NCBI RefSeq assembly: GCF_000428725.1
Contig: NZ_AUAM01000022.1
Location: 22,944 to 86,943, forward strand
DNA length: 64,000 nucleotides
DNA from: Psychromonas aquimarina ATCC BAA-1526
Lineage (GTDB): Bacteria > Pseudomonadota > Gammaproteobacteria > Enterobacterales > Psychromonadaceae
Direction: 5' to 3'
The translations under genes were made by a program, and so were the position numbers. Below the pieces are notes generated by a model. The model had not been told where the DNA came from and made no database searches. It saw only the letters and a program-made list of their open reading frames with translations. Shown here in pieces: positions 36,772-45,683 of the stretch (within the stretch, counting starts at the first letter, position 1; the number at the start of each line of letters is the position of its first letter).

Positions 36772-37665
36772 TTAAGGAAAGGAGGCCAGCTCAATACGGT
36801 TCCTGCCGCCCTGTTTAGCTTTATATAATGCATCATCGGCACGTTTTAATAATCTTTCGAAGTCAACATCCTCGGCTTTTAATTTAGCCATGCCGATACT
36901 CACAGTCACTTTAATGCCTTGCGGTTTAAGCTGCTCGATTTTACGCAGAATCCGCTGCGCTTTATTTAAAGCATCCTGATCTTCACAGGGATCAAATATA
37001 ACCACAAACTCTTCTCCGCCGAATCGAGCGGCAAGATCTTCAGCACGATTATCAACCGCCAGCACATCAGCAACCTGCTTCAATATCTGATCCCCCATCG
37101 GGTGGCCGTAGGTGTCATTTATCATTTTAAAGTGGTCAATATCGATCATCAGCAGCCATAATTCATAGCTATGCCTTAACGCTCGGGATACTTTTCTGGC
37201 GGCGGCTTCAAACAGAAAATGACGATTATATAATCCCGTTAACTGGTCATTAAAAGCAATCTGATTGAGCTTATCACGCTGCAGTTTCAGTGTAATATGA
37301 GTATTAACACGAGCAATAACAATAGCAGGTCGAATGGGTTTAGTGATGTAATCAACGGCGCCTAATTTAAGACCGAGCTCCTCATCTTTATCTCCCTGCA
37401 GACCGGTTATAAAAATAACCGGAATAGCTTCCGTTTCAGGATCCGCTTTAAGACGCTTACAGACTTCATAACCGTTCATACCCGGCATTTCCACATCTAA
37501 TAAAATAAGGTCCGGCTGCGGGGTTTGACGGGCAATCTGCAGGCATTTTTCCCCATCGGTTGCCACTTTCAGCTGATGATAACCTTTCACACAAGCAGCC
37601 AGCACCTGCAGATTGGTCGCCGAATCATCAACAATTAAAACCAGAGCTTTATCTGACATTATCAA
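36772..37665 (-). CDS. Response regulator with GGDEF output (REC-GGDEF)
   Basis: 297 residues. The receiver domain (about 6-125) has VLIVDDS, the phospho-acceptor in LILLDVEMPGMNG (Asp about 57) and YITKPI. The GGDEF domain (about 135-295) has RAEDLAARFGGEEF, with active site and RxxD inhibition site. The ATG overlaps the stop of the upstream hybrid kinase by four bases, so the kinase (through its Hpt domain) is the likely phosphodonor and c-di-GMP synthesis the output. Confidence 0.93.
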   Translation of the reverse strand: MIMSDKALVLIVDDSATNLQVLAACVKGYHQLKVATDGEKCLQIARQTPQPDLILLDVEMPGMNGYEVCKRLKADPETEAIPVIFITGLQGDKDEELGLKLGAVDYITKPIRPAIVIARVNTHITLKLQRDKLNQIAFNDQLTGLYNRHFLFEAAARKVSRALRHSYELWLLMIDIDHFKMINDTYGHPMGDQILKQVADVLAVDNRAEDLAARFGGEEFVVIFDPCEDQDALNKAQRILRKIEQLKPQGIKVTVSIGMAKLKAEDVDFERLLKRADDALYKAKQGGRNRIELASFP

Positions 37666-40600
37666 TCCTCTTGCGGTAAAGAATGGGGAAGCTTATAAAT
37701 TTCGTCAATTATCTGTTCAACTAATCTGGAGGCATTCGCTAAATCAAACAATGTAATCAACTCTTGCAGATTAATAAATTTTTCTTTCATATCCGCCGCA
37801 AGGCAGCTTTCAATTAACGGTGATACTTCCTCGCTTTCGATGTAATCATTCTGCTGCAGACGAACAGCTAACTGCTCTAGAAGATTAAGCATCTTTTCTT
37901 CAGTTAGAGCCGCTTTAACAACCACTTCCTGTTCGGGCTTATTATCGACAGCTTGTAAATAAACGCTGAATTCAGCTGTTAATTCAGTATAGCTTTGCTT
38001 CACAAAACTAAAAGCCTTGGTAAAGGGCTCCGGGTTATTCATTTCAGCTGCTTTCTCTAATTCAGAACAATAAAATGCTAATGCCAGTGCACTTAAATTA
38101 GCAGAAACACCTTTAATCGTATGTGCTAAAACTCGAACCTGATGCTGATCATGATCACTAACCGCATCGCTTAACTCATCAATTTTACAAGGTATTTCAT
38201 CAATAAAGGTTTTAACCAGGGTTATCAGTAACTGCTCTTTATTTAATACCCGGTGCAGGGCATCTGCTTTATCCCAGCACAATAAACTCGTCTGCAGCTC
38301 TGCAGCCTGCTGCTTAGTGTTAACAATATAACCGGCGGCACCAGCCAGCCAGTGAGCTAACTTAGTTTCAAGTAACTTAGGATCAATCGGTTTGCAGATA
38401 TAATCATCCATACCTGAATCTAAACATTTATCCCGGTCACCGGTCATCGCATTAGCGGTCATGGCAATAATAGGTATATCGATATAGGCTTGACCGGCTT
38501 CGCCCTTACGAATTGCTTTTGTTGCCTCATAACCGTCCATCACGGGCATCTGACAGTCCATAAAGATCAGTTGATAGACTCTGCTTTTTAATGAAACCTG
38601 TAGAGTTGATAAAGCCTGCTGACCATTTTCAGCAACATCAGCACTAAAACCAAGCTCTTCTAAAATTCCCAGTGCCACCAGCTGATTAACTTTATTATCT
38701 TCAACTAATAATATTTTTATTAAGGACTTGTCGGCTTCCCGGCGCTCAGGCGCATTATTTGTATGAGCTAAGCTTCTTAAATAATCATGAGTGACCAAAG
38801 GTGATGCCTGCTTCAATGCCTCGCCGTTATCAACAACAACATTTAATGCATCAAACAGATCCGAGGTTGTTGCCGGTTTAGGAAAATATGCATCAAAACC
38901 AAGATCTGCAAAAAACTGCGTTTCATTCTGCGAAGCAATTGACGTCATCATCACCAGCTTCATTTCATTAAGCTCACTATTGCTGCGCAGCAGCTGCCCC
39001 AGCTGCGCACCGTCCATTTCCGGCATCTGCATATCTAAAAATGCAACGTCAAAAATATCCTTATTATCTGCCAGCCTGTCTGTACATATCTGCAGCGCCT
39101 GCCTGCCGTCTTCAGCTTCACTAACAGCAGCCCCCCAGTGCTCCAGCTGACCTCTTAAAACTTCTCTGTTAGTGGCATTATCATCAACAATCAGCAGCTG
39201 CAGTTTGCTGATATCAACACGCGGCAGTACTTTCTGAGACTGGTGACTAACCTGCAGCTTTGCTGTAAAAGTAAAAGTACTTCCTTTATCTGTTTCACTT
39301 TGAGCATGAATTTCGCCCCCCATTAAAGAACATAACTTATGACAGATTGCCAGACCTAATCCAGTACCGCCGTACTTTCTAGTGGTCGATGTATCTACCT
39401 GGGTGAAAATCTCAAACAAAGTAGAAATTTTATCCTGCGGAATACCTATTCCAGAATCTTCCACTGAACAGCTGAAATCAATAATTTCTTCCTGACTATT
39501 GTGCGTGGCGGCAGTAATTCTGATTTCCCCCTGATCGGTAAATTTCACCGCATTGCTGATTAAATTGGTCAGAATCTGACGTAAGCGTCCCGGATCACCT
39601 TTTACCATAGAGTGATCCACACGGGTTAAATCTAATATAATTTCAACCCCTTTTTCCTGCGCATGCAGCGCCATCGCCTCTGATAATTCGCCGAACATTT
39701 CACGCAGGTTGAAATTGATAATATCTAACTCCATTTTACCCGCTTCAACTTTGGAGAAATCTAAAATGTCATTGATCAGCACCAGCAGTGATTCAGCGCT
39801 GGATTTAGCCAGTGACGCTTTATGCAGCTGATCTTCATTCAGCTTACTGTTAAGCAGCAGCCCCAGCATGCCCAGTACACCGTTCATCGGCGTTCGAATC
39901 TCATGGCTCATGCTGGCTAAAAAGTCCCCCTTCAACTGACTGTTCTGCTGTGCAGTTATAGTCGCTTCTCTAAGCTGCTTACTGGCTTTTTCGCGAATAA
40001 CCGCAGTGCTGAAAATATCCGACAGATCATGCAGAATATTTTCCTGCTGCACGTTTAATTTTACATTTTTCTGTGTAAATAAGAGTAAAATTCCGACCAG
40101 CGGATGTTCATCGGAATCATCATTACTAAGATTGTTTTTTAAAGGTAATATATAATGGCCGTGCGGATGCTCCTCTGCACAGCAGGTTTCATCACATTGT
40201 TCAATAACCTGGAGCGTTTCACTATTAATGCAGCTCTGACATAAGTCTAAAACAGCTTTTTTATCAGCATCATCAGCAGCAAAATCACCAATCCGACTCG
40301 ACAAGATAAACTCTGCAGCTTGTTCATCATAAATATAAATACAGGCTTTATTATTAAAGCCGAAATCAGGCAGTTCAAGAGAGTAACCTAATGCATCGAA
40401 CAAACGATTTGAAAATGCGGTGTGTGCAGAAAGAGATTTTGTAATATCCAGTTTTACAGCGGCCGTTTTGAGATTATTAGCCTGCTGGCGTTCGGCTGCT
40501 TTTTGTTCAGTAATATCGGTTCTAATAGCAACATAACTCTGCGGGCGTCCGTTTTGATCTTTAAAGGGTACTATAGTTGTATTAACCCAGTACAATTCTC

Positions 40601-42128
40601 CGGATTTCTTTCTATTACAAATATCTCCATTCCAGACTTTACCCGCTTTAATTGTTTGATACATCTCTTTAAAAAATGACTGCTGATGGATACCTGAATT
40701 TAAAATTCTATGGTTTTGATCAATTAGCTGGTCATGGTTATAACCGCTGATTTCACAAAATTTATCATTTACAAACGTGATGGTACCTTTGATATCTGTT
40801 ATCGCGACAATGGCATGCTGATCTAATGCATACTGCTGACTGGATAATTCACTTAACGCATCTTGTAATTTTACATTGTTATTTTTAATTTCCAGCTCAG
40901 TTTGATTTCGTTTGCGCACCATTTCATTAAATGCATCGGCAAGCTGCCCTATTTCGTTATTGGTGCTGACTTCAACATGCTGGTCTGTTTTACCCTGAGC
41001 AATATTTAAGCTTGCTCTTACTAAGATTTGAATCGGATCGGTAATTCTTTTTACCTGAATAATTGAGATGATGACTATCAGCACTATGGTCAACAATAAA
41101 ATATAGAAAAATGTTTTTGCTATATCATTACTGCTGACAAATATTTCCTCGCTGTTTATCTCGCTGATTAATGCCCATTTCACATCTAAAATTGAAATTA
41201 AGTTATGAACACCAAAAACTTTTTTTCCAAAAGGCCCCAAATATTCAAAAATCATTTCATTATGAGTCTCTTTTTTATCCCCCTTATGCTCACTCATCCA
41301 TAGTAAAAACTGCTCACTGGCAATTTTTGTGGTTAATACTGTTTTAAAATCCTCCGATATCGGGGAGCGCAGCAGAGCATCCTGCGCAACCAGGTAATGT
41401 ATCATAGAAGAGTGTTGATCATCCTGATGTATCATGCGTGCAAAAATGCGGTCCAGATGCAGCTGCATGGTAATAACACCAAGCATCATCCCCTCGTCGT
41501 CGAATAACGGGGCGCTTAGAAAAGCGGCTAACTGATTATTTGAAGGAGCGTAACGTTCAAGGTCTGAAAATGTGACCTGCTGTGATGCAATTGTGCTGAA
41601 GACTGATTTTGAAAATTTTGTATTCCTGAATTCTGGGGACTTCAGGTTCACTCCCAGATCACTTTCTCTTTTGGCAGAGAACAGAATATTACCCTGTGTA
41701 TCAATTAAAAAAAGATCATGAATATAGTCATACTGACTGCTGAAATTAATCAGGCTGTCCTGTGACACATCAGTACGAAACTGCCAGTCATAACTTTTTA
41801 TATATTCAGATAACGGCAGCTCACTGCGGAACCATCCATAACTTAAACGCTGTAAAAATGCCGCATTAACGGATAAAGTGGCCTGGTTGTTAATATCCAT
41901 TAATCGATAATCAAACCAGTTGGAGATGAATTCACGGGTTGCAACGGAGTCCTGAATTAACTGATGCTCAGCGGCCGCAACTAAACTGTTTCGCGCCTTC
42001 TGGTAATTCAGCCAGGAAGTCAGGCTTAGAGGCAGCAGAGACAGTAATAAAAACCAGAAAATCAGATCTCGAAATATTGAATGCCGTTTCGGTTTATTTT
42101 TAACCGTTTCAGTATTGTCTTTCGGCAT
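37662..42128 (-). CDS. Hybrid sensor histidine kinase (Cache-HAMP-PAS-GAF-HisKA-HATPase-REC-REC-Hpt)
   Basis: 1488 residues. A membrane helix (about 20-40) and a double-Cache-like periplasmic sensor (about 40-335) are followed by a second helix (about 338-360) and HAMP (about 360-412). Then come a PAS domain (about 430-550), a GAF-like region (about 565-720), HisKA with SHEIRTPMNGVLGMLG (about 740), HATPase_c, a receiver with VAFLDMQMPEMDG, a second with IFMDCQMPVMDG, and an Hpt domain with LAHTIKGVSANL. It is a full phosphorelay in one chain. The four-base overlap with the REC-GGDEF gene predicts a signalling pair. The ligand is unknown. Confidence 0.94.
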   Translation of the reverse strand: MPKDNTETVKNKPKRHSIFRDLIFWFLLLSLLPLSLTSWLNYQKARNSLVAAAEHQLIQDSVATREFISNWFDYRLMDINNQATLSVNAAFLQRLSYGWFRSELPLSEYIKSYDWQFRTDVSQDSLINFSSQYDYIHDLFLIDTQGNILFSAKRESDLGVNLKSPEFRNTKFSKSVFSTIASQQVTFSDLERYAPSNNQLAAFLSAPLFDDEGMMLGVITMQLHLDRIFARMIHQDDQHSSMIHYLVAQDALLRSPISEDFKTVLTTKIASEQFLLWMSEHKGDKKETHNEMIFEYLGPFGKKVFGVHNLISILDVKWALISEINSEEIFVSSNDIAKTFFYILLLTIVLIVIISIIQVKRITDPIQILVRASLNIAQGKTDQHVEVSTNNEIGQLADAFNEMVRKRNQTELEIKNNNVKLQDALSELSSQQYALDQHAIVAITDIKGTITFVNDKFCEISGYNHDQLIDQNHRILNSGIHQQSFFKEMYQTIKAGKVWNGDICNRKKSGELYWVNTTIVPFKDQNGRPQSYVAIRTDITEQKAAERQQANNLKTAAVKLDITKSLSAHTAFSNRLFDALGYSLELPDFGFNNKACIYIYDEQAAEFILSSRIGDFAADDADKKAVLDLCQSCINSETLQVIEQCDETCCAEEHPHGHYILPLKNNLSNDDSDEHPLVGILLLFTQKNVKLNVQQENILHDLSDIFSTAVIREKASKQLREATITAQQNSQLKGDFLASMSHEIRTPMNGVLGMLGLLLNSKLNEDQLHKASLAKSSAESLLVLINDILDFSKVEAGKMELDIINFNLREMFGELSEAMALHAQEKGVEIILDLTRVDHSMVKGDPGRLRQILTNLISNAVKFTDQGEIRITAATHNSQEEIIDFSCSVEDSGIGIPQDKISTLFEIFTQVDTSTTRKYGGTGLGLAICHKLCSLMGGEIHAQSETDKGSTFTFTAKLQVSHQSQKVLPRVDISKLQLLIVDDNATNREVLRGQLEHWGAAVSEAEDGRQALQICTDRLADNKDIFDVAFLDMQMPEMDGAQLGQLLRSNSELNEMKLVMMTSIASQNETQFFADLGFDAYFPKPATTSDLFDALNVVVDNGEALKQASPLVTHDYLRSLAHTNNAPERREADKSLIKILLVEDNKVNQLVALGILEELGFSADVAENGQQALSTLQVSLKSRVYQLIFMDCQMPVMDGYEATKAIRKGEAGQAYIDIPIIAMTANAMTGDRDKCLDSGMDDYICKPIDPKLLETKLAHWLAGAAGYIVNTKQQAAELQTSLLCWDKADALHRVLNKEQLLITLVKTFIDEIPCKIDELSDAVSDHDQHQVRVLAHTIKGVSANLSALALAFYCSELEKAAEMNNPEPFTKAFSFVKQSYTELTAEFSVYLQAVDNKPEQEVVVKAALTEEKMLNLLEQLAVRLQQNDYIESEEVSPLIESCLAADMKEKFINLQELITLFDLANASRLVEQIIDEIYKLPHSLPQED

Positions 42129-42387
42129 AATTCATTCCGGCCAGAGTAAACAGCAGGAGAAAAACGAAAAACCTGATGCAACGTGCTCGACTGACGCAGG
42201 TGCCAAAGCGGATATTTTTATCATAAGCATTCCAGTTGTAATGATAACAAAACAAGTTTAGTCGATTATTTATCTTTTACATTGGAGCTAGGTAACTGAT
42301 TTATCTTTTAAAATATTTCAGTTTAATAAATGTGACAGCTCTTATGCACTACCGCAAAAAACAGATAATGCCGTAATATTGAGAGGG

Positions 42388-42522
42388 AATTATTCTAATA
42401 ATTGATAAACAGCAAAGCCTAATACAGAGCGTAATTATTCTAATAATTGATAAACTGCAAGGCCTAATGCAGAACGTAATTATTCTAACAAGCGGTAAAC
42501 GGCAATACCTAATAAGCTGTGC
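42388..42522 (-). repeat. Three 45-bp tandem copies of a gene 3' end (two beyond the stop)
   Basis: The element AATTATTCTAA recurs at 42388, 42433 and 42478, exactly 45 bases apart. On the minus strand unit A (42478-42522) is the end of the TetR-like gene (SLLGIAVYRLLE-stop). Units B and C would read RSALGLAVYQLLE-stop and RSVLGFAVYQLLE-stop in the same phase. B and C resemble each other more than A. The rest of the 42129-42387 gap shows nothing recognisable. Confidence 0.9.
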
Positions 42523-42917
42523 ATATTCTCTCTGCCGGCCATCTCCGCCAGCTTATCTAATCCTGTTTTTGCTTTTTGTTTACCGCCGCTGTCGGCATTA
42601 ACTGCGGTAATTAAATATTTTATGCAGTGCCTAAACTGCGGGTTATCAAGCGACTCATTCCAGCTTTTGAACAGCGCAGCCGATGTTGTAAAATCTAATT
42701 TTCCCGTAACAAACTGAAATATTTGTCCCTGAAAAGCATTTAACATCGCTTCTTTGCTGGGAACGATACGCTGCACACCGCCGCGGGATAAACCAGTATG
42801 CTTTGCCAGCGAGCCATAGGTTACCGCCTGCCAGCCCTGCTCCATAAATATATCAATGATCGCCTGGTGAATCCGCTGTTCAGTGAGCCGAGCATCTTGT
42901 TGAGAATTTTTAGCCAT
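42480..42917 (-). CDS. TetR-family transcriptional regulator, short
   Basis: 145 residues. The N-terminal helix-turn-helix reads IFMEQGWQAVTYGSLAKHTGLSRGGVQRIVPSKEAML in overlapping pieces (about 20-56), typical of TetR proteins. The ligand-binding part is short compared with the usual 180-210 residues. An AAGGAAAC ribosome site precedes the ATG. It starts 28 bases after the stop of the DeoR-like gene on the same strand, so both regulators are probably co-transcribed. Two additional copies of its last 14 codons plus stop follow downstream. Confidence 0.8.
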   Translation of the reverse strand: MAKNSQQDARLTEQRIHQAIIDIFMEQGWQAVTYGSLAKHTGLSRGGVQRIVPSKEAMLNAFQGQIFQFVTGKLDFTTSAALFKSWNESLDNPQFRHCIKYLITAVNADSGGKQKAKTGLDKLAEMAGRENMHSLLGIAVYRLLE

Positions 42918-42945
42918 TGTTTCCTTATACCTTCAAAAACAGCTT

Positions 42946-43707
42946 TTAATCCGCACAAATTTCAATCTGCAGACCTTTTTCTTTTAATAAATTTAAAATA
43001 TGCTGATCCGAGTTTGAATCCGTAACCAGCAGATCCAGCTTATTGCTGTCGCATACTTTATGCGTAGCCATCTTACCGAGTTTTAACGATGACCCTAAGG
43101 CAATAACCTGTTCTGACTGCTCGATAATAGTGGCTAATGTTTCCGCCTCATCAAGATTATTAATACTTAAACCTTTATTCGGGTGCAGGGCGCAGATACC
43201 TAAAAAACACGCATCAAAATGAATTTTCCGAAGCATTGCATTGGTGGTTGCGCCTAGTGCCATTACCGCAGGTTTAAATATTTTTCCGCCTAATAAAATC
43301 AGCTCAATATTATTATGGTGGATCAGTTTGGTGGCAACTAACGGGCTGGGTGTTACCACGGTAAAATTAAAGTGTGTGGGTAAATTCATCGCCAGCTGCA
43401 GACAGGTGGTACCCGAGTCCAGCAGTATTGTCTGGTTTTCTTTAATAAATGGAATCGCAGCTAATGCCACCCGCTTTTTTAGCGGATCCACTTCTTCATG
43501 ACGTTCGCGATACTCATCAAACTCCTGCTGCAGCGGCAGCGCCCCGCCGTGTACGCGGCGCAGCAGTTTTGCATCGTCGAGCTGTTTAAGGTCACGGCGG
43601 ATCGTATCTTCAGAGACCTGCAGAGTCACACTCAGCTCTGTTGCATAAACCCTGCCTAACTGGCTAAGCAGATCTAATATTTTGTTATGTCTTTCTTGCT
43701 GTAACAT
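42946..43707 (-). CDS. DeoR-family transcriptional regulator
   Basis: 253 residues, the standard length. The winged helix (about 1-60) contains RHNKILDLLSQLGRVYATEL and SEDTIRRDLKQLDDAKLLRRVHGGALP in overlapping form. The C-terminal DeoRC sugar-phosphate sensor shows LLDSGTTCLQLA (about 95-106). DeoR members usually repress carbohydrate genes and respond to phosphorylated sugars. It is divergent from a HAD phosphatase and sugar acetyltransferase, which are its likely targets. Confidence 0.92.
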   Translation of the reverse strand: MLQQERHNKILDLLSQLGRVYATELSVTLQVSEDTIRRDLKQLDDAKLLRRVHGGALPLQQEFDEYRERHEEVDPLKKRVALAAIPFIKENQTILLDSGTTCLQLAMNLPTHFNFTVVTPSPLVATKLIHHNNIELILLGGKIFKPAVMALGATTNAMLRKIHFDACFLGICALHPNKGLSINNLDEAETLATIIEQSEQVIALGSSLKLGKMATHKVCDSNKLDLLVTDSNSDQHILNLLKEKGLQIEICAD

Positions 43708-43715
43708 TTTTGGCC

Positions 43716-43801
43716 TTTTGCGCTTTTTTTCATAATTTTACTTGATTTTGCACGAAGATCTAGGTTTTAATGCGCTTATTGATGCGCGAAAATGCGCTTT
43801 C
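43716..43801. promoter_or_regulatory. Candidate operator region: repeated TGCGCTT/TGCGCGAAAA motifs
   Basis: Four related heptamers occur between the divergent genes: TTGCGCTTTTT (about 43718), AATGCGCTTATT (43769), GATGCGCGAAAA (43781) and AATGCGCTTTCC (43791). Phased direct repeats in a divergent promoter region fit binding by the adjacent DeoR-type protein. No experiment or comparison supports this yet. Confidence 0.4.
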
Positions 43802-43849
43802 CTACGTTATTTCTTGCTTGTTTATGCCCGATTTGGGTTGGAGGTGAAT

Positions 43850-44485
43850 ATGTTAGTTACAAAAGCATTGTTATTTGATTTAGACGGTACCTTAGTAGAT
43901 ACCACAATGGCGGTTGAAACATTATGGAAAGCGTGGGCCGATAAACATAAAATTGATGCTGCACCGATTTTTGCTGAAATGCACGGTACACACGGTAAGG
44001 TAATCATCGCAAAATATGCACCGCATTTAGATATTAAAAGTGAAATTACGCAGCTGCTGATTGATGAAGAAAAGTTATCTCATAATGTAATTGCTGTTCC
44101 CGGTGCGAAGCAGATGCTGGAAAATTTAGGAGAAGTGCCCTGGGGAATCGTCACCATGAGTTCAAAGCGTGTCGCCTTAACAAAATTAAAAGCAGCCGGA
44201 CTGCCAGTGCCGCATATTCTGGTAACTGCTGATGATGTACTGCAGAGTAAGCCGGATCCGGCCCCCTATTTAAAAGGCGCACAGTGGCTGGATATAGAGC
44301 CTCAGAATTGTTTAGTCTTTGAAGATGCACAAGCCGGCATTGAAAGCGGCATAAATGCCGGTATGCCGGTTGCCCAGATTATGCATGCGGGACACTGTGA
44401 GCAGATAAACGGTACTTTAAAAACATTTACTAACTGGACCGATATCCAGATCAATATGGATAACAATGCAGTGTATGTAAAATAA
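43850..44485 (+). CDS. HAD-superfamily sugar-phosphatase-like hydrolase
   Basis: 211 residues from the ATG at 43850, preceded by a strong GGAGGTG site; the frame is open further upstream to 43742 but without a ribosome site. Motif I is LLFDLDGTLVDTT (nucleophile Asp about residue 10), motif II is in GIVTMSS, and motifs III/IV are SKPDPAPYL and VFEDAQAGIESG. The cap region places it near the YfbT/GPP sugar- and glycerol-phosphatase group. It probably dephosphorylates a sugar phosphate. It is followed by an O-acetyltransferase gene 36 bases downstream. Confidence 0.88.
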   Translation: MLVTKALLFDLDGTLVDTTMAVETLWKAWADKHKIDAAPIFAEMHGTHGKVIIAKYAPHLDIKSEITQLLIDEEKLSHNVIAVPGAKQMLENLGEVPWGIVTMSSKRVALTKLKAAGLPVPHILVTADDVLQSKPDPAPYLKGAQWLDIEPQNCLVFEDAQAGIESGINAGMPVAQIMHAGHCEQINGTLKTFTNWTDIQINMDNNAVYVK

Positions 44486-44521
44486 TTTACGTCGATTAAC
44501 CGGTTAAAAAGGTACTAAACC

Positions 44522-45067
44522 ATGAACGAATTTGAAAAAATGCAGCAGGGTCTGGATTTCGATGCCCTTGCACCTGAGTTTGATGAATTACGAGATGAAG
44601 CATTTGCTCTTTTACAGAGCATCAATCAACGCCAGTTTGTTAAAGCCAAACCCTATTTCAAACAATTATTAAAATCCTTTGGTAACAACAGCATTATCTG
44701 TCCGCCGTTTTTATGTGAATACGGAAAAACCATCTCCGTAGGCCGGGATACCTATATTAATATGGGCGTTACCATGCTGGATAATGCACCGATTACCATC
44801 GGCAACAATGTATTAATCGGCCCTAGCACACAGTTTTACACCCCTACTCATCCGCTGGATCACCGCAAACGCCGCAACTGGGAATTTCAGTGTTTACCAA
44901 TTATCGTGGAAGATGACGTCTGGGTAGGCGGTAATGTTGCTATCTGTCAGGGAGTCACCATAGGCGCCAGATCCATTGTCGCAGCAGGATCTGTGGTAAC
45001 AAGAGACGTACCGCCAGATACTATGGTAGGCGGTTCACCGGCAAAATTTATTAAATCTTTGGATTAA
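44522..45067 (+). CDS. maa: Maltose/galactoside O-acetyltransferase-like enzyme
   Basis: 181 residues of left-handed beta-helix type. The N-terminal helix NEFEKMQQGLDFDALAPEFD is of the Mac type. Hexapeptide repeats run from about 60 to 165, the catalytic His lies in YTPTHPLD (about 113), and the end AGSVVTRDVPPDTMVGGSPAK is typical. It transfers acetyl from acetyl-CoA to a sugar hydroxyl. With the HAD phosphatase it could form a sugar-phosphate detoxification or overflow module under the DeoR-like repressor. Acceptor sugar unknown. Confidence 0.88.
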   Translation: MNEFEKMQQGLDFDALAPEFDELRDEAFALLQSINQRQFVKAKPYFKQLLKSFGNNSIICPPFLCEYGKTISVGRDTYINMGVTMLDNAPITIGNNVLIGPSTQFYTPTHPLDHRKRRNWEFQCLPIIVEDDVWVGGNVAICQGVTIGARSIVAAGSVVTRDVPPDTMVGGSPAKFIKSLD

Positions 45068-45099
45068 GCAGCAGGCAGCTGGAGGTTTAGCTTGTTTGT

Positions 45100-45430
45100 A
45101 AGCTTTCGCTTGTGAGCACTTGCTGTAATTGTCATTGTTGGTATTCCGCCCTTGACGGCGTGTTACTTTTTCTCAACAGCAAGAAAAAGTAACCAAAAAG
45201 TGCCGTTCCGAACGTTTTTTATCTTGCTAAATAAATCCCTTTTTAACGCACCAGCTCGGAACGCACATCCCTGTGCGTGCCGAGCTTAGTGGAAACAAAG
45301 GGCACGCAGAGCTCAGCCCGCTCATAAGCCTGAACTGACGTTCAATTCGCTCCATGTTTCCACTTGCTAAAGGAATTGATTGATCAAGAAAAACGTAAAC
45401 GGAAATTTTCGTAGCCACATTGGTTTGGTA
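45100..45430. repeat. Dispersed intergenic repeat, copy R1
   Basis: Contains the hallmark TCCGCCCTTGACGGCGTGTT, an inverted pair around GTTACTTTTTC / GAAAAAGTAAC, a block matching 'AACGCACC...CACATCC', and CCATGTTTCCACTTGCTAA. The same blocks, in the opposite order and strand, occur at 57985-58425, and parts recur at 48345-48560, 48795-49090 and 51815-51930. ORFs predicted inside are not credible genes. Confidence 0.7.
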
Positions 45431-45609
45431 TTCTAATACATTGAATCAAAATAAAATTAGTCTTTTAAAAATTCAGAATTAAAGATCTGATTCGAATGGC
45501 GCCGATTTATCTCGGCGCACTGACTGTCCTTTATTTTCCCCATTACCATTTAGTAGTTTCTTAAAGCGAAAAACACAAGATAAAATAATTTATCTAGAGA
45601 GTTCAAAAG

Positions 45610-45635
45610 TTAACTCAGGTTGGCACCTGAGTTAA
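45610..45635 (-). terminator. Terminator-like hairpin after the glycerophosphodiesterase gene
   Basis: Perfect 11-base arms TTAACTCAGGT / ACCTGAGTTAA with a four-base loop, followed by CTTTTG on the minus strand. It lies about 50 bases after the stop at 45684. Confidence 0.55.
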
Positions 45636-45683
45636 TAGGGTTACAGTTAATCGAAAGAGGGGAAGTACAATTTCCACCAGAAA

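Noticed and set aside
45227..45418. 63-residue ORF in repeat R1
   Set aside because: Lies wholly in a dispersed repeat, without a ribosome site; related frames in other copies are not conserved as protein.
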